Part shown: one piece after another, positions 24,060 through 36,479 of the stretch
Layout of the letters: the number at the start of each line of letters is the position of its first letter
How positions within the stretch are numbered: position 1 is the first letter of the stretch
NCBI GenBank assembly: GCA_029204225.1
Contig: CM055095.1
Location: 12,982,530 to 13,046,529, forward strand
DNA: 64,000 nucleotides
Origin: Diphasiastrum complanatum
Lineage: Eukaryota; Streptophyta; Lycopodiopsida; Lycopodiales; Lycopodiaceae
Direction of reading: 5' to 3'
The notes under the pieces: generated by a model
What the model was told of the DNA's origin: nothing
What the model saw: only the letters and a program-made list of their open reading frames with translations
Databases searched by the model: none
Program-made: the position numbers and the translations under genes

Positions 24060-24954
24060 CATACATAAGAGATCCTATACTAGAATGGTAAGGATACTCA
24101 CGCATTTGCTGTTTCTCATGAATTGTTTGGGGACACTGGTCCTTTGTCCTGGTTCCATTGGTGAGAGAGCTAACTTGCAATTGATCAGACTATATCTGAC
24201 TTAAATGTTGTAGATGTACCTCTGTTGTGTAATGTAGATCAACTTCTATTTTCTGTCTCTGCAGATTTGTATACCAAGGTAGAAATGAGCTTCATCCAGA
24301 TTAGTCATGTCGACATTGTCTTCTTCTCTTTTATCAGATCGGTATTGTTGCTGAAAAGCAATGTATCATCCACGTATAAAGTGATAATGATAAAAGACTG
24401 TTGCACTACTTTGAAATAAACGTTTGAATCTGAAGAGCTAGGTGTATAGCCATGATCAATAAAGAAAGTATTGATCCTTTGAAACCATGCTCGAGCAGAT
24501 TGCTTCAAGCCATAAAGTGTCTTAGGAGTTTACACACATAATTGTGTTTACCCTCGATAATATAACCTTCGGATTGCACCATGTAAATGTCTTGTTCGAT
24601 AACTCCATTGGGATATGCTGTCTGTACATCCATTTGATGTATTTTCAAATCTGCTGCAGCGGCAAATGATAGCAAAAGTTGAATAGAAGAATGCTTGACT
24701 ACTGGACTGAAGGTCTCAGTGTAATCAACGTTGTATACCTGAGAAAATCCTCTGGCGACAAGTTGTGTCTTTCTCCTGTTGATACTTCCATATGCATTGT
24801 ACTTGACTTTGAAAATCCATTTGAAATCAACTACGTTAATGTTGGTAGGTGATTCAACAATCGTCCACATCTGGTTCTTGATAGGAGATGAATATTCTTT
24901 ATCCATAGCTTCTTTTGAGAGATCAGAATCAGGCTGACAGAGTGCCTCTGTCAA
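24060..24954 (-). pseudogene. Copia-2 reverse transcriptase
   Basis: The N-terminal part (24954-24505) contains KWIFKVKYNAYGS, LVARGFSQVYNVDYTETF and FSPVVKHSS. A frameshift follows, and 24508-24305 contains ARAWFQRIN and TLYVDDTLLF, the catalytic Y-V-D-D box. The frame degenerates after about 24310. The 5' edge at 24954 is where a non-coding block interrupts the polyprotein. Confidence 0.9.
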
Positions 24955-25270
24955 AGTACAGCAAAATGGACCAAGAATAGATCTGAATCAGATCCACAAG
25001 TGTGATTGGATGTTAGATTAGATCAACCTATCAATCTACACAAGATTAGATAGCATTTAGATCAAATCTAGATGAATAAATCTAACAAGAACAATCATTA
25101 TTGATCAAAACTTGTACTTGCTGGTTTCACACATGTGAAAACCTGTCAGAGTACGGACAGTAGGCTGAGAATAAAGTATACTAAGCTTAGAACCCAATCA
25201 ATGCATAAAAACACAAGACAAATAGAGATTTTGCCAATTTTAACACCTCTTGGACGGACGTCGGTTCCTG
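24955..25270. other. Non-coding block inside Copia-2
   Basis: This lies between the integrase C-terminal region and the RT start, where the polyprotein should be continuous. It is rich in AGATC/GATCT words (for example GATCTGAATCAGATC near 24980 and repeated TTAGAT/ATCTAA). It could be a small insertion; clear terminal repeats or target duplications were not identified. Confidence 0.4.
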
Positions 25271-25289
25271 AGCAAGATAGGCAGCAGAC

Positions 25290-26516
25290 TTGTTGATATA
25301 CCGATTAGGTCATCTGCTAGTCCTTGAAGATATTTTGGGTAATACAGGAAGTTGATTATTTCCATCATACTGTAGTTGCTGATCTGCAACATCATCATCT
25401 TCTAATCTGTCGTTGATTTGTTGTAGAGAATAGGAATAGTTGACTGGGGAACTGGAAAGTTCAAAGCGTCAGGAGAATCTGATAGGTCAGCTACATGGGA
25501 ATTGCCTTCCTTTGAGGTCTTGAAACTGATCTTCGATGAAGATGACATCCCAGCTAGTGAATATCTTTGACTCTATAGGATCGAACAACTTGTAGGCTTG
25601 ATCTAAAGTAGTGTAGCTGATGAAAACACATTTGATACTCCGGAAGTCGAGCTTCTTCCTAAGATCACGAGGTATCTGCGCAAAAGCAGTACATCCAAAA
25701 ACTTGTAAGTTTGATAAAGAAGGTTTGGTATCTATCCAAACTTCAAATGGTGTTTTGTCTGAGAGGCCTTTAGTGGAACATTTGTTCTGAATATAAGTTG
25801 TTGTTGAAACAGCTTCAGCCTAGAAGCACTTTGGAAGTATAGCATGTGATAACATGTACTTTTCCGATTCAACTAAGGTTCTGTTCTTTCTCTCAGCAAA
25901 ACCATTTAATTGAGGCGAATAGGAAGTGATGTATTGTTGTTCAATGTCGTTGTTAAGGCAGTAGTCCTTCAATTCGTTGGAGATGTATTCTCCCTTGTTA
26001 TCTGACCTCAGCGCTTTGATTCATTTGCCAGTTTGATTCTCAGCATGCTCTTTGAATTGTCTGAATTTGATGAAAGCCTCTGATTTTTGTTTAATGAAAT
26101 AAGCAACTGTTCTTCTAGAGAATTCGTCAATAAAGGTAATGAAGTACTTTGCATCTAGCAATGAAGGAGTTTGCATAGGTCCACATATATCTGTATGAAC
26201 AACATCTAACAGATCTTTTTTGCATGCATATGGTTTGATCTAGAAGGAATCCTAGTCTGCTTTCAAAAAATGCAGCTATGACAGACAGGGAGATCGACCT
26301 TACTAGAAGGATAGTCAAGATCAAGGACCATGGATTGTCTGGAATGCTCAAAATAGATGCATGATTCACGTGTCCTAAGCGATGATGCCATAGTAATGTT
26401 TTATTGACTAGAACATAACTTTTCAAGGCTTGACTAGACTCATAATAGCAATGTGTCAATCTATATAAGTAAACTCTGTCTTTTGTCGAGTGCAAGGATC
26501 TTATTACTCCTATCAA
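25290..26516 (-). pseudogene. Copia-2 integrase
   Basis: The minus-strand frames give WHHRLGHVNHASIL (zinc-binding region, 26516 side), then degraded core sequence. This includes the region coding for Q-L-N-G-F-A-E-R-K-N-like residues near 25895 and a C-terminal part whose YKLFDPIESKIF (about 25560-25600) resembles the Copia integrase end. Several stops and frame changes separate the parts. Confidence 0.75.
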
Positions 26517-26961
26517 TGATTTTGCATTGATCAGATTGAAATTCTACCTTATGATCTAAATCTATAATTCTACTCACTAATAACAGATTTGTAGAGAGTT
26601 TAGAAACATATAAGACCTTTGATAGTAATTTGAATTGATCATGCTGGAAACGCAATCTTACAGTACCTTCACCTTCAATAGTGTGAGTACTATCGTCACC
26701 AAGATGAACAAATTTCTTCGTGCTGTAAGGAGTGTAGAAGTTGAAGATCTCACGTTGATTGGTCATATGTTGAGTTGCTTCAGAATCGAGAAACCATGAA
26801 TCATCCAAAAATGCGCTTTGATCTTTGACCATGAATGCGCCTTGGAGAGATGATAAGACTGTGTTTGCTTGTTGATCAGGTTGCTTGTCTGCATTCTTTG
26901 CTTGGAGAATTCGGCAATCCTTCATCTCATGGTTACTGCGTTTGCAATACCTGCAAAACAT
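26461..26961 (-). pseudogene. Copia-2 zinc knuckle and protease
   Basis: The frame begins MFCRYCKRSNHEMKDC, a C-x2-C-x4-H-x4-C knuckle in which the usual glycine is replaced by asparagine. It continues to WFLDSEATQHMTN, the protease active site. The consensus is D-S-G-A; here the glycine is glutamate, which should inactivate it. FVHLGDDSTH and VLYVSKLSTNLLLVS complete the domain. Confidence 0.85.
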
Positions 26962-27012
26962 CTTCTTCTTCGATTGTGGATTTGATGATTGTTCTTGACC
27001 CTGAGTCGGCTT

Positions 27013-27675
27013 CTAATTCATTGTAGCCTTTTTGAAGCCTTTCTGCTTCTGTCGCTTCGAGCCTTTGTTGACAAATAGAGCCTGAGAGGAGGAAGTAGAC
27101 GAAGTGTTTTGACTTCTTCTATTATCTTCTTGTAGCAACATAGTGATAACTCTAGTAAGAGTTAAATCTGTGTGTGTCGATATGATCATCACCCAGTTCT
27201 CATATGTAGAGGGCAAGCTTGAAAGCAATGTCGTAATTGTGTCTTGATCGTTATGACTGATCCGACAGCGGCCATCTATTGCAAGAGATACTTAAACTGG
27301 TTAATGTGATTATGAAGAGAATCACCAGTAGACATTTTGAAAGTGAATAATTTCCTTCGTAGATGTAACTTAATAGTTACGTCCCTCACGTCATATAGTG
27401 GGTCCAAAATGTCCCAAACGTCTCTTGACGTTTTAGCTTCAGCTATGTGTCCAATCTGTGTATCTGATATATTGAGGATGATAAGCACAAACGCTTTACC
27501 GTCCTTCGATTTCCACTTTGAGTCATCATCTTCAAGTTTTACTTTTGTACCTGTAACAATATCCCATAATTTGCTGGCAATTAGCAAGGTCTTCATCTTA
27601 AATTTTCACAAATAATAATTGGATCCATTCAGCTTGTCTATGATAAGACCAGCTTTACTTTGAGAATCCATCTGG
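27013..27675 (-). pseudogene. Copia-2 gag
   Basis: The minus strand opens at an ATG near 27670 (MDSQSKAGLIIDKLNGSNYY). A TGA follows where the family has tryptophan (Y-Y-L-stop-K-F). The frame at 27596-27276 then gives SDTQIGHIAEAKTSRDVWDIL and LRRKLFTFKM, typical Copia gag (UBN2) sequence. A frame change near 27270 leads to MLSSLPSTYENWVM at 27228. It sits about 200 bp after the primer site. Confidence 0.85.
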
Positions 27676-27866
27676 AACTTAGTCTGTCGATTGTATCGAT
27701 GACGCTAAGATGTGGTAATGCCAACAATGAGAAATCAATTCCCTGATACTGAAAGGCTGAAAAGAACTAAAGAGTATGATATCAATTTGATATCGCAAAA
27801 GATATCAAGTATTAGAGCTTTCGCTCTAATATCATGTTGAAATCAGATAAAGAAGTAGTGAAAACG

Positions 27867-27877
27867 CTCTGATACCA
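27867..27877 (-). other. Copia-2 primer-binding site
   Basis: On the minus strand TGGTATCAGAG directly follows the LTR end CTTTTCAGCA. It complements initiator methionine tRNA. Confidence 0.8.
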
Positions 27878-29058
27878 TGCTGAAAAGTGGTGTGCAGAAG
27901 ATAGGCCTAGCTCGAAAAGAAACGAATGAAAATAATTTGTGTGTCTAGAAAGAAAACTTTTCGTGCATGGCGGAATAAAATATGTTCAACTTTTCAATGC
28001 ATGACTACGCTTATCAATTTCAAACAAGACAAGAGTGATAGAAATCACGTTTGGACTTATAGTAACTAACTTCGAAATCATCAGTACTACATTGATTACA
28101 TAGCCAAACAATTAAGAATAAAAAATTATCAGACAAATAATTAGTCGTGAAGAACTCCAAAAAACGCATACATTCTGAGACAAAGCTGAACGCAATAAAG
28201 AATAGTATTGATTCAAAACAAAACAGAAGTAAATGAGTACAATAAGTTGCGGATCGAAGCCGTGTACTCTATGCTATCTCTGAGAGGCTAAAATGAAAGT
28301 CTAAATTAAACGCAATGTTGATAAGCACTGGCGCAATAGCAATTTCTAAAACAACTCTAAGAAGTGAGCTAGAATGCTCAAGAGTGTTCAAGCTCGCAGG
28401 CTTGAGAGAGAAAACTAACTATTCAAAAACTTCTTCTAATAATTTTGATAATCTGATAATAATACTATATGAATATGAACAGCTATTTATACGAAGAAAT
28501 TAGGTCATCAATTGCGATCGTCAGTTGGCTGGTGATCTGCTGGCATCCATCCGGTCCTTGTCATTGATTGCTGATAAGTGGTGAAATTGGCTGTAAACGT
28601 TCTGTCTGCATAAATGAATCAAAACTGTGGCTCTGCAGAAATGAACTAAAACAGCCACAGGCAACACTATCACAAAAAAATGACATTGTCGGGTTCTTTT
28701 GCGAAAAAGACGAAAAAAGTGAAGGTGCCCTTAAATCTCATTTAGGGTTGCCCCACACTTTGCTAGAGTCATTTCATTAACATTTGAGGCTCTTTGGAAA
28801 AAACAAAAAATGCGACACTATGATTTTACACGAGATTTCTGTCAGACGAAAAACGCGAAAAAGGCGACACTACATTTTTCAGCAAAATTCTTGACAGGGA
28901 AAAGGAGACATTGTCGTAAACTCCGTGTAGTTCTGCAGACTGTGTAAAAACACTTGTAATTCTGCAGATTGTGTAAACACACGGAAATATCCGCAGAACT
29001 GGATTAACAATGGATGGAAATTAAAACCGATTAGACGATTGGTAAGAAGGAGAATAAT
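27878..29058 (-). repeat. Copia-2 5' LTR, about 1.18 kb
   Basis: On the minus strand it starts TGTTGGATTATTCTCC at 29058 and ends in CA at the primer site (27878). Its length is close to the related LTR at 42010-43155 (1,146 bp). It carries the family's GCGACACT-type words near 28810 and 28868. No second LTR was found to confirm the borders. Confidence 0.65.
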
Positions 29059-29777
29059 CCAACACTGAGTATCTCTCTCTCTCTATATATATATAATCAC
29101 TAACTTTGAGGAGTCAGCTACTAGAAGACCCGTTTTGATCGTTTGATCTCATTAGAGTATCCACATGCATCATGCTCTTCAATCTCTCATTTACATATAT
29201 ATAGCAATTGGAAGATCTTGCATTATTCTATCTTTGCATTTACAAGATCGCTTAACAACTGATCAAACTGACTAATTAGAACATTTATTATTGGAGCATG
29301 AAGACGTAGACAGTCTGTACTTGGAATCCTGTGTAATTCTACAGAGTGTCGCATTTTTCGCCTATGTGGAATTCTGTGTAAAACTGTAGTATCACATTTT
29401 TCGCATTTATCGTCTATCATAAATTGCATGTAAATGCAGCGTCACATTTGCATGTAAAAATGCACTGCCGCATTTTTCGCGAAGCAGTATCGCATTTCTA
29501 GAAGTGTCTAAAATGGCCGAAAAAACTGAGTTAGCACAAGTGTCACAAAACACTTAGTTGCTCAAGATGGCCTGAAGGTGGAAAGGCGACAATATCGGGT
29601 GTCGAGTTTTTCGCCTGTCAGAAATTGCAAAGAAAAATGCAGAATGTTGTGACAAACAGTTCAAATATGCAAACTGTTGAGAAACCATTCATTTTCTGCA
29701 AGTTTCATTTGAGAGAGTAAAATCGAGAAAAGGAAGGAGGGCAGTTAGGAAGAGTAGGAGTAAGATTAAACTCCAAT
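29059..29777 (-). repeat. Copia-3 3' LTR (partial)
   Basis: This is an inverted copy of 42010-42718. Both contain the same words in mirror order, including GGAGTTTAATCTTACTCCTA at the start and the ATGATGCATGTGGATACTC and CCAAAACGGGTCTTCTAGTA blocks. A purine-rich tract (GCTCAAGGGGGAGCA on the minus strand, about 29777-29791) precedes it as a polypurine tract should. The LTR is cut at 29059, where Copia-2's LTR begins. Confidence 0.75.
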
Positions 29778-30074
29778 GCTCCCCCTTGAGCTTACTTCTA
29801 TGAAATCTGAACTACAATTGAGATTTATCATATCTACTAAGGTAGAATGTTTATTTCTAGACAATGGCTTTGTCAAAATATCAACCAACATACTGTCTGT
29901 ATGACAGTAACTTTGCACAACATCTTTATTTTGAACTTTCTCTCTAAGAAAATGGAACTAAACTTCTATGTGTTTAGTTCTAGTATGAGTACGTGGGTTC
30001 AAAGGTAGCTCTGATTGTCACATTGGAGTATTGTTGGACCGATCCGTGGGAATTGTAAATCCTGTAGTAGCCTT

Positions 30075-30262
30075 CTTAGCCATATTATCTCCTTCATTGC
30101 TGATGTAGCTGCAACATATTCAAATTCTATAGAGGACAATGAAATGCATTTCTGCTTTCTGTTGTTCCATAAAATGGGTCCTCTTGCAAGGAAACAAATA
30201 TAACCTGATTAAAATTTTATAATATCCACATCTCCTGCCCAATCTAAATCTGAATAGGTGAC
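30075..30262 (-). pseudogene. Copia-3 RNase H fragment
   Basis: On the minus strand from 30262 the frame reads TYSDLDWAGDVD, a stop, then GYICFLARGPILWNNRKQ and SSIEFEYVAATSAM. These are the Copia RNase H motifs. One internal stop lies where the family has K-S-T-S-G. Confidence 0.8.
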
Positions 30263-30412
30263 TAAAATGAGTGCAACTTATGTATTATCATTATAGCTCA
30301 AAGCATAGTGTTTCATAGCTTGAATGTACTTCAGTACTCTTTGGGAGCCTTCCAATGTTGTAGGCCTAGATTGGACATATACTGAGATAATGTGCTCACC
30401 GCATATGCTAGA

Positions 30413-31339
30413 TCAGGTCGTGTGCAGATCATAGAATACATTATAGATCCTATGACAGATTGATAAGGATACCTGCACATGTCTTGCTGATCTGCTTGAG
30501 TTCTGGGACATGTCTTTAGACAGCTTGGATCCTGGATCCATGGGTGTGTCTATCGGTTTGCAGTCCTCCATGCCATATCTGCGAATTACATTGGTTAGAT
30601 AGGAATCTCGACTTATAGTGATCCTTCTGCTTGCGTGATCTCTACTAATCTCCATATCGAGAAGGTAATGAACTGGGCCTAAATCAGTCATCTCAAATTC
30701 AAATGAAAACAGAGATTTGGTTTCCTATAATAACTTATTTGAATTGTTGATAATTAAGAAATCATCAACGTATAATGTTATTATAACATATCTTGACCCC
30801 TTTCGTTTGAGATACACATTAGAGTCTGCGGAGCAAGAAGTGAAATTATGCTGCAACAAGAAGTGATTGATTCTTTCATACCAGGCTCGGGGAGCTTGCT
30901 TGAGGCCATACAGTGCCTTGTGCAATTTACATACCAAATGCTCTTGGCCTTTAAGGACATAACCTTTTGGTTGATAAATGAATATGTCATCTTGTATATA
31001 TTCGTGAAGGAACGCTGTCTGGACGTCCATCTGGTGAATGTCCAGATCCTCTGCAGTAGCTATAGCCAGCAAGGTGCGAATAGATTGATGCTTTACCACT
31101 GGACTGAAGGTGTCAGTGTAATTTATCCCATAAACTTGCTCAAATCCTTTCACCACTAATCGAGCTTTCCATTTGGATATTGATCCATCTGGCTTAAGCT
31201 TTAGCTTGAAGATCCATTTAGAGTCAATAGGTTTTATACCTATAGGAGGATTGACAAGACTCCAAGTCTTGTTCTTCATCAAGAAATGGTACTCAACATC
31301 CATGGCAGCTTTCCATTCATCTACATTGGGAATTGCCAA
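30413..31339 (-). pseudogene. Copia-3 reverse transcriptase
   Basis: A long minus-strand frame (31339-30725) contains KWIFKLKLKPDGSISKWKAR, YGINYTDTFSPVVKH, QMDVQTAFLHEY, YGLKQAPRAWYERI and ITLYVDDFLI. This is the best preserved RT in the window. YVDD is present. After a break at about 30725 the frame 30691-30413 carries MTDLGPVHYLLDMEI and LTNVIRRYGMEDCKP. Only a few disabling changes separate it from a complete domain. Confidence 0.9.
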
Positions 31340-32216
31340 TGCTATCTACAATAGTGGCAGGTTCATCATGATTGATGAACGCCTGAGGGGTGAAACAATT
31401 AGATTGTTGTCGTTGTCTCGTAGACCTTCTAACTGCAGGTGCTTGAGTGGATGTTTCTCCTGGGTGAATGACTGGGATAACTTCAGCTTGTGGTTGAACA
31501 GTTGTAGTAGGCTCCAAAGGGTGTCTTGGAGTTGAGTGCCTTTATGCTGGAATAATTTTGCAAATAGGAGGTTGTAGAGATTGCTTCAGTCCAAAAATTC
31601 TTGGGTAGTTGAGCATTGACTGTCATGGATCTTGCAGCTTCCAATCGTGTTCGGTTCTTTCGCTCAGCTACGCCATTTTGCTGTGGAGTGTAGCTGGCTG
31701 TGAACTGATGGTGCACGCCACATAATGATAGGTAGTCTGCCATTTAGTTGATAGATACTCTCCCCCTGAATCAGACCGTAGGGCCTTTATTCTCTAGCTA
31801 GTTTGATTCTCAGCATATTGCTTGAATTCTTTGAAGCAATTGAATGCTTCTGACTTGTTCTTTATGACCATAATTCTGGTGAACCGGGAGTAGTCATCAA
31901 TGAATGTGATAAAATATAGACCCAAGGAGTGTACGCTCATGGGACCACATAAGTCACTGTGAATCAGTGACAGAATGGACTTCGCTCTCCTGGCTTGTCT
32001 TCTTGAAAATTTTGTTCTAGGTTGTTTCCCTAATAGACAATTTTCACAGGCAGTTTGATTAGCCGTAGAAATAGCATTGATATTCATATCCTTGACCATT
32101 TTGTTATGATGCATGTACAAGATTGAACGCATGTTTAAGTGACCTAGTCTTTGATGCCAAACATGAGCATCAAAATTACTCACAGTAAGTGCATAATCGT
32201 GACTCAAGGTATACAA
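31317..32216 (-). pseudogene. Copia-3 integrase and linker
   Basis: The frame 32216-31794 contains VWHQRLGHLNMRSIL (zinc-binding region), CENCLLGKQPR, HSDLCGPM and YFITFIDDYSRFTRI (first core aspartate). 31743-31483 contains TASYTPQQNGVAERKNRT, with the core glutamate in the E-R-K-N context, and ends after KTPFGAYYN. 31517-31317 reads RRSTRQRQQSNCF, the linker before RT. A stretch between integrase core and linker is shorter than usual, suggesting an internal deletion. Gag and protease are absent upstream of 32216. Confidence 0.85.
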
Positions 32217-34420
32217 ATTTCATTCACTGTGTGTAGAGAGGATTTCATTAGAATTCCCTTCAATCCAACCCTAATCCTTTTCTTCTCTTCTTTCCCTTCT
32301 ACTCCTTGCTTCTCAAAGAGTAAGCTTTTGTGGCAAACAAGCATAATTGACACTTATAGAGGAGCGTTGGACTACAAACAACTATCTTGATCATTGGAGC
32401 TCAAAAAAGTGGTCCTCCAAGTATGAGAATGGCAGTTGGCCAACAATCTACATTGATTATGTATGCATTCTCTGCTTTAATGCATATTTGTTTATACTTT
32501 GAGCATTGTCTTCGTAGCGACTAAAGCAACACACTTTGTTGTCCATTCTTTCACCTATGTACTGATAGTAGTAGATCACTGATCTACAAAGTATTTGCTT
32601 TCATTTTTGAGTTGATTTTATCAAGTAGTGAAGCACTCCATTTTGATGGAAATGTGCCCTCCATAAAATGAATTTATTGATAGCTATAGATCACTGGTTT
32701 TACAATAAGATTTCACATACATTATGTGAGGATTATGCAATGTATAGCCAACAATAGGTTGCTGTCTCTGTAGGCATATTTCTTGCTCTATACTTATGAA
32801 TGAGTGTGCTAACTTGCATATACTCTATGGGCGCCCAAATCTTGGTTTTCTACAGAACATTTCCATTGCTCTATACAATCATTACATAAGGCTCTCCATT
32901 TGCCTACTAAGGGATTGCAAATCGAAGCATTCAAGAAGGTGAATCCATGCTTCTTACACATCTTCTGGTAAAACTGTGCTTATCCTCAAGTATAGGAGTC
33001 CCAAACAATATGGTAACTAAACTACTTAATGTGATCGATGCCTACGAATGCTTGTAACCGAGAAAGGAAGCCGTTGACAGAAAAGCTTGGCCTCTTGCTA
33101 ACGCTTACTAGAAATAGATAGTTTTCCATTCAAAGCTTTACTTTTGAATGTAGTACAAAATTAACTTGAGATTATTGCCCTTCAATCATAATGCTAGTAG
33201 GGTTTGTGGCTTAGCAAAGTGGAAGAGACGAACATGACTACCTCTTAGGAAGAGTGACTACTACATGCATTCAGGTATGACATTGTGCAAATCCCACTAC
33301 TTATGCCAGGTTTCGAGTGATGGATTGAACATTAATAAACCTGTCTGTATACATTCGCATTGAGCTAGAACCTATGCTACACCATAGTAGTATACACCAC
33401 AACATTCTTGAAAATGTTATCTAATATGTTGTTTTCAACTACACATAACTATTAGCGGAATGCTAAGTGTACTATCAATGCTTATATAGTATAAACAGCC
33501 TAAAAAAACAACCATACCCACAAGAATAAAAGTGATTTAGTTCTTTACGTAATTAGGAGTATAGTGGGATTATTATGGGACTGGAAAGCAAGGATCTGCT
33601 CAGTATTTACCACACTCATATAAGACTAAACTATTAGTCTTATGGGTCAAAATGGTATGGAATTATCCTGATACCTACGAGAGTATACACACTTTACTTG
33701 TTGCACTTAAACAAATTACTGGATATAGTAGTGTAATGAGTTGCAGTGTTTGGGCATCTATTATGTTTGAATCAGTTCAGAGTTTGGTAGGCTTAAATGG
33801 CATGGATTTGTCCAAGTCAGCTTGAACGGCATGGATTTTCCCAAGCAACTTTACATAGAGTTCATCGAGTACCAAAAGATTCATAAGTACTGATGGGTAC
33901 AAGAAGGCATGGGTATATGCCCTGATACCGACTCCCACTGGTAGTGATTGATTATGGCTTCTTCGCATTATTCTATGTGAATGTTGTATTTTATAATAGA
34001 TATACTTGTCTTAAACTGATCAGTATGGCAGATGTCCTGATACGGTAATATTAGGGAGAGACCTATGATGTGGCAAATAACTTGGTGGGAAAGATTGGAC
34101 TGATGATTATACATTTCATATAAGTTGATAGTGAATCTTGTTTCGGACATGGATACAATTGATGCTCAGCTATGACACCTGTCTTCCTCACTAAACTAAC
34201 TCGTGCAATTGTGTTTTGTGGGATGGTGGCAGGTAACAGCTAGGTCTCCTAAAACTTGCTTCACTTTATGGTACTTTGTATTATAAATTTTTTTCAGCTT
34301 CATTTAAACTTATTATGATATAAAACGAAACGATTCAAAGGGTTTGATCTTGACTTGTCAAGAGGGACTAAGTGAAATTTGTGTTACTCTCTCTTGGTGT
34401 TTCTATCTTTTCCCACACAG
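32217..34420. other. No gene recognised; inverted copies of a dispersed motif
   Basis: No convincing reading frame. On the minus strand GGTATCAGGATAATTCCATACCAT (33660-33690) and related words near 33905-33945 and 34020-34050 recall a motif family at 48160-48420 on the plus strand. Confidence 0.45.
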
Positions 34421-34521
34421 GTTCATTCTCCATACATCTTGCTAATAGGTCGAAGGTGAGGTCATGCTCGGAACGTTGTTGCAACCACTACAAGTCATGA
34501 CAGGAGAGCGCCCTACAATTT

Positions 34522-34534
34522 TGGCGTCGTTGCC
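34522..34534 (+). other. Primer-binding site (tRNA-Asp type)
   Basis: TGGCGTCGTTGCC lies five bases after the LTR end. The same site without the mismatch (TGGCGCCGTTGCC) is at 39279. This sequence matches the aspartate tRNA 3' end used by many plant Gypsy elements. Confidence 0.75.
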
Positions 34535-34719
34535 GAGGAGCAACACACTCTCATCTTGCTTGTTAGCATTCTTTTCATATTTTGTGGTTAGAATGCATTT
34601 AGGCATCTTGGTCTTGGCATGCTAGGGTTAGCTCTGCATTATGAAGATGATTTGTGAAAGTTATGTCCAAAAACGCTCAAAAAAAAAGAGAGTGGGGACT
34701 ACATTTTTTGTTTTTTGTT

Positions 34720-35055
34720 TTTTGTTTTTCAGCCCCTTTTTATTCATTTTTTGCATGACCTTCTATTCGTTATAATTCAATTTGAATAGGTATAGTTGTA
34801 GAACATTGAAAGGGCTTTCTGGAGATGTAATTTTTTCTAAAATTCGTCAAGTAATATGCAAGTTACAAAATTTTTAAATTGGCAACAAAATTTTGTAAAC
34901 TTGTCATAAACCATAAATTTTTAGATTTTTTTTTCTGCCCTTTTTTATTCATGTTTTGCCCGACTTTCTATTCTCTGTAATTCGATTTGAATAGGTAGCA
35001 TTGTAGAGCATTGCAAGGACTTTCTGGAGTTTTTTTTTTTTTTTTTCATTTCATT
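34720..35055. repeat. Pair of direct repeats about 205 bp apart
   Basis: CCCTTTTTTATTCATTTTTTGC-like sequence, then TTCTATTC, AATTCGATTTGAATAGGTA and GGACTTTCTGGAG, occurs at 34733-34835 and again at 34936-35025. Confidence 0.75.
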
Positions 35056-35488
35056 AAATATTGAGCAAGTTACAAATTTTTGAACTTGTCAAAAAAAAAA
35101 ATTGTAACCTTGTCATTAGTTTCAACAATGTCATTGCTAACAACTGCACCTATCTACATTGATCAAAATCAACAAGCATTATCTTGGGATCCTTTTCTAG
35201 ATGGTGTCGACTACCCATTTGTCAGTAAACAAAGTTATCAAAAGTGGCCACCAGATTTATATGGTTGTTATTGAAAATCTGGCAAGTCCATGTTCTTGCT
35301 AATCATCAACAAATAAAGCATCAGATTTTATGTAAGCAAATCAATATCTACGCTTTTCATGTAGCAGACAATTCTATTTTGCAATTGAATAATCACATCT
35401 TTTCAACTTCATCACCACACAACATTTTGCAGGATTCAAGCGTTGGGGCAGGTGTCATGGGACCGTCACCAATTTTGGTGGGGGATAC

Positions 35489-36065
<577 letters not shown>

Positions 36066-36129
36066 CAAAGAAGTAGGCTAACAACATTACAATAAGGCTC
36101 TCAAATGGACTAATCCTCAGAATGAGGCC

Positions 36130-36475
36130 GTTACTAAAGTGGATCCTAATATCCGTAGATGACGTCTAGCATGATACACTAGAGCATTTCAAAAATTATA
36201 TTTTAGATGATGTGGAAATCATGTTACCAAAAGCTCATCTTGAAGTTGAAGAAGTTGTGCTAGATACACAGGAAGTTTATGATAGATCAGCTCATGCTCA
36301 ACAAATGAATCTTGCTAAACCAAGTGAGGAAGAGATAATAATTCAAGTGGGGCACAACTATCTCCATCCCGATTTTTAGAATTGAGAAAGTTGATGATTG
36401 AATACAAAGATTGTTTTACTTGGTCTTATAAAGACCTGAAGGATATTCCCACTATATTGTAAAAAATATCGTTCC
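36130..36475 (+). pseudogene. Gypsy polyprotein fragment, start of RT
   Basis: Frames here read LDTQEVYDRSAHAQQM, then ELRKLMIEYKDCFTWSY and KDLKDIP. The last is the conserved entry to plant Gypsy RT (Y-K-D-x-F-x-W-S-Y-x-D-M/L-x-G/D-I-P). The frame fails at about 36460 and Copia integrase follows within 60 bp, so two element types are joined here. Confidence 0.65.
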
Positions 36476-36479
36476 ATTG

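Larger units (their letters stand above)
23691..29058 (-). mobile_element. Copia-2: degenerate Copia element with long 5' LTR
   Basis: The minus-strand order is LTR (29058-27878), primer site, gag, CCHC, protease, integrase, RT and RNase H. The element breaks off at 23691 inside the end of RNase H, so the 3' end and 3' LTR are missing. A block at about 24955-25270 between integrase and RT looks inserted and is not coding. It shares orientation with Copia-3, whose LTR abuts it at 29059. Confidence 0.85.

Noticed and set aside
23781-24068. A 95-codon plus-strand frame
   Set aside because: It is the antisense shadow of the Copia-2 RNase H region.
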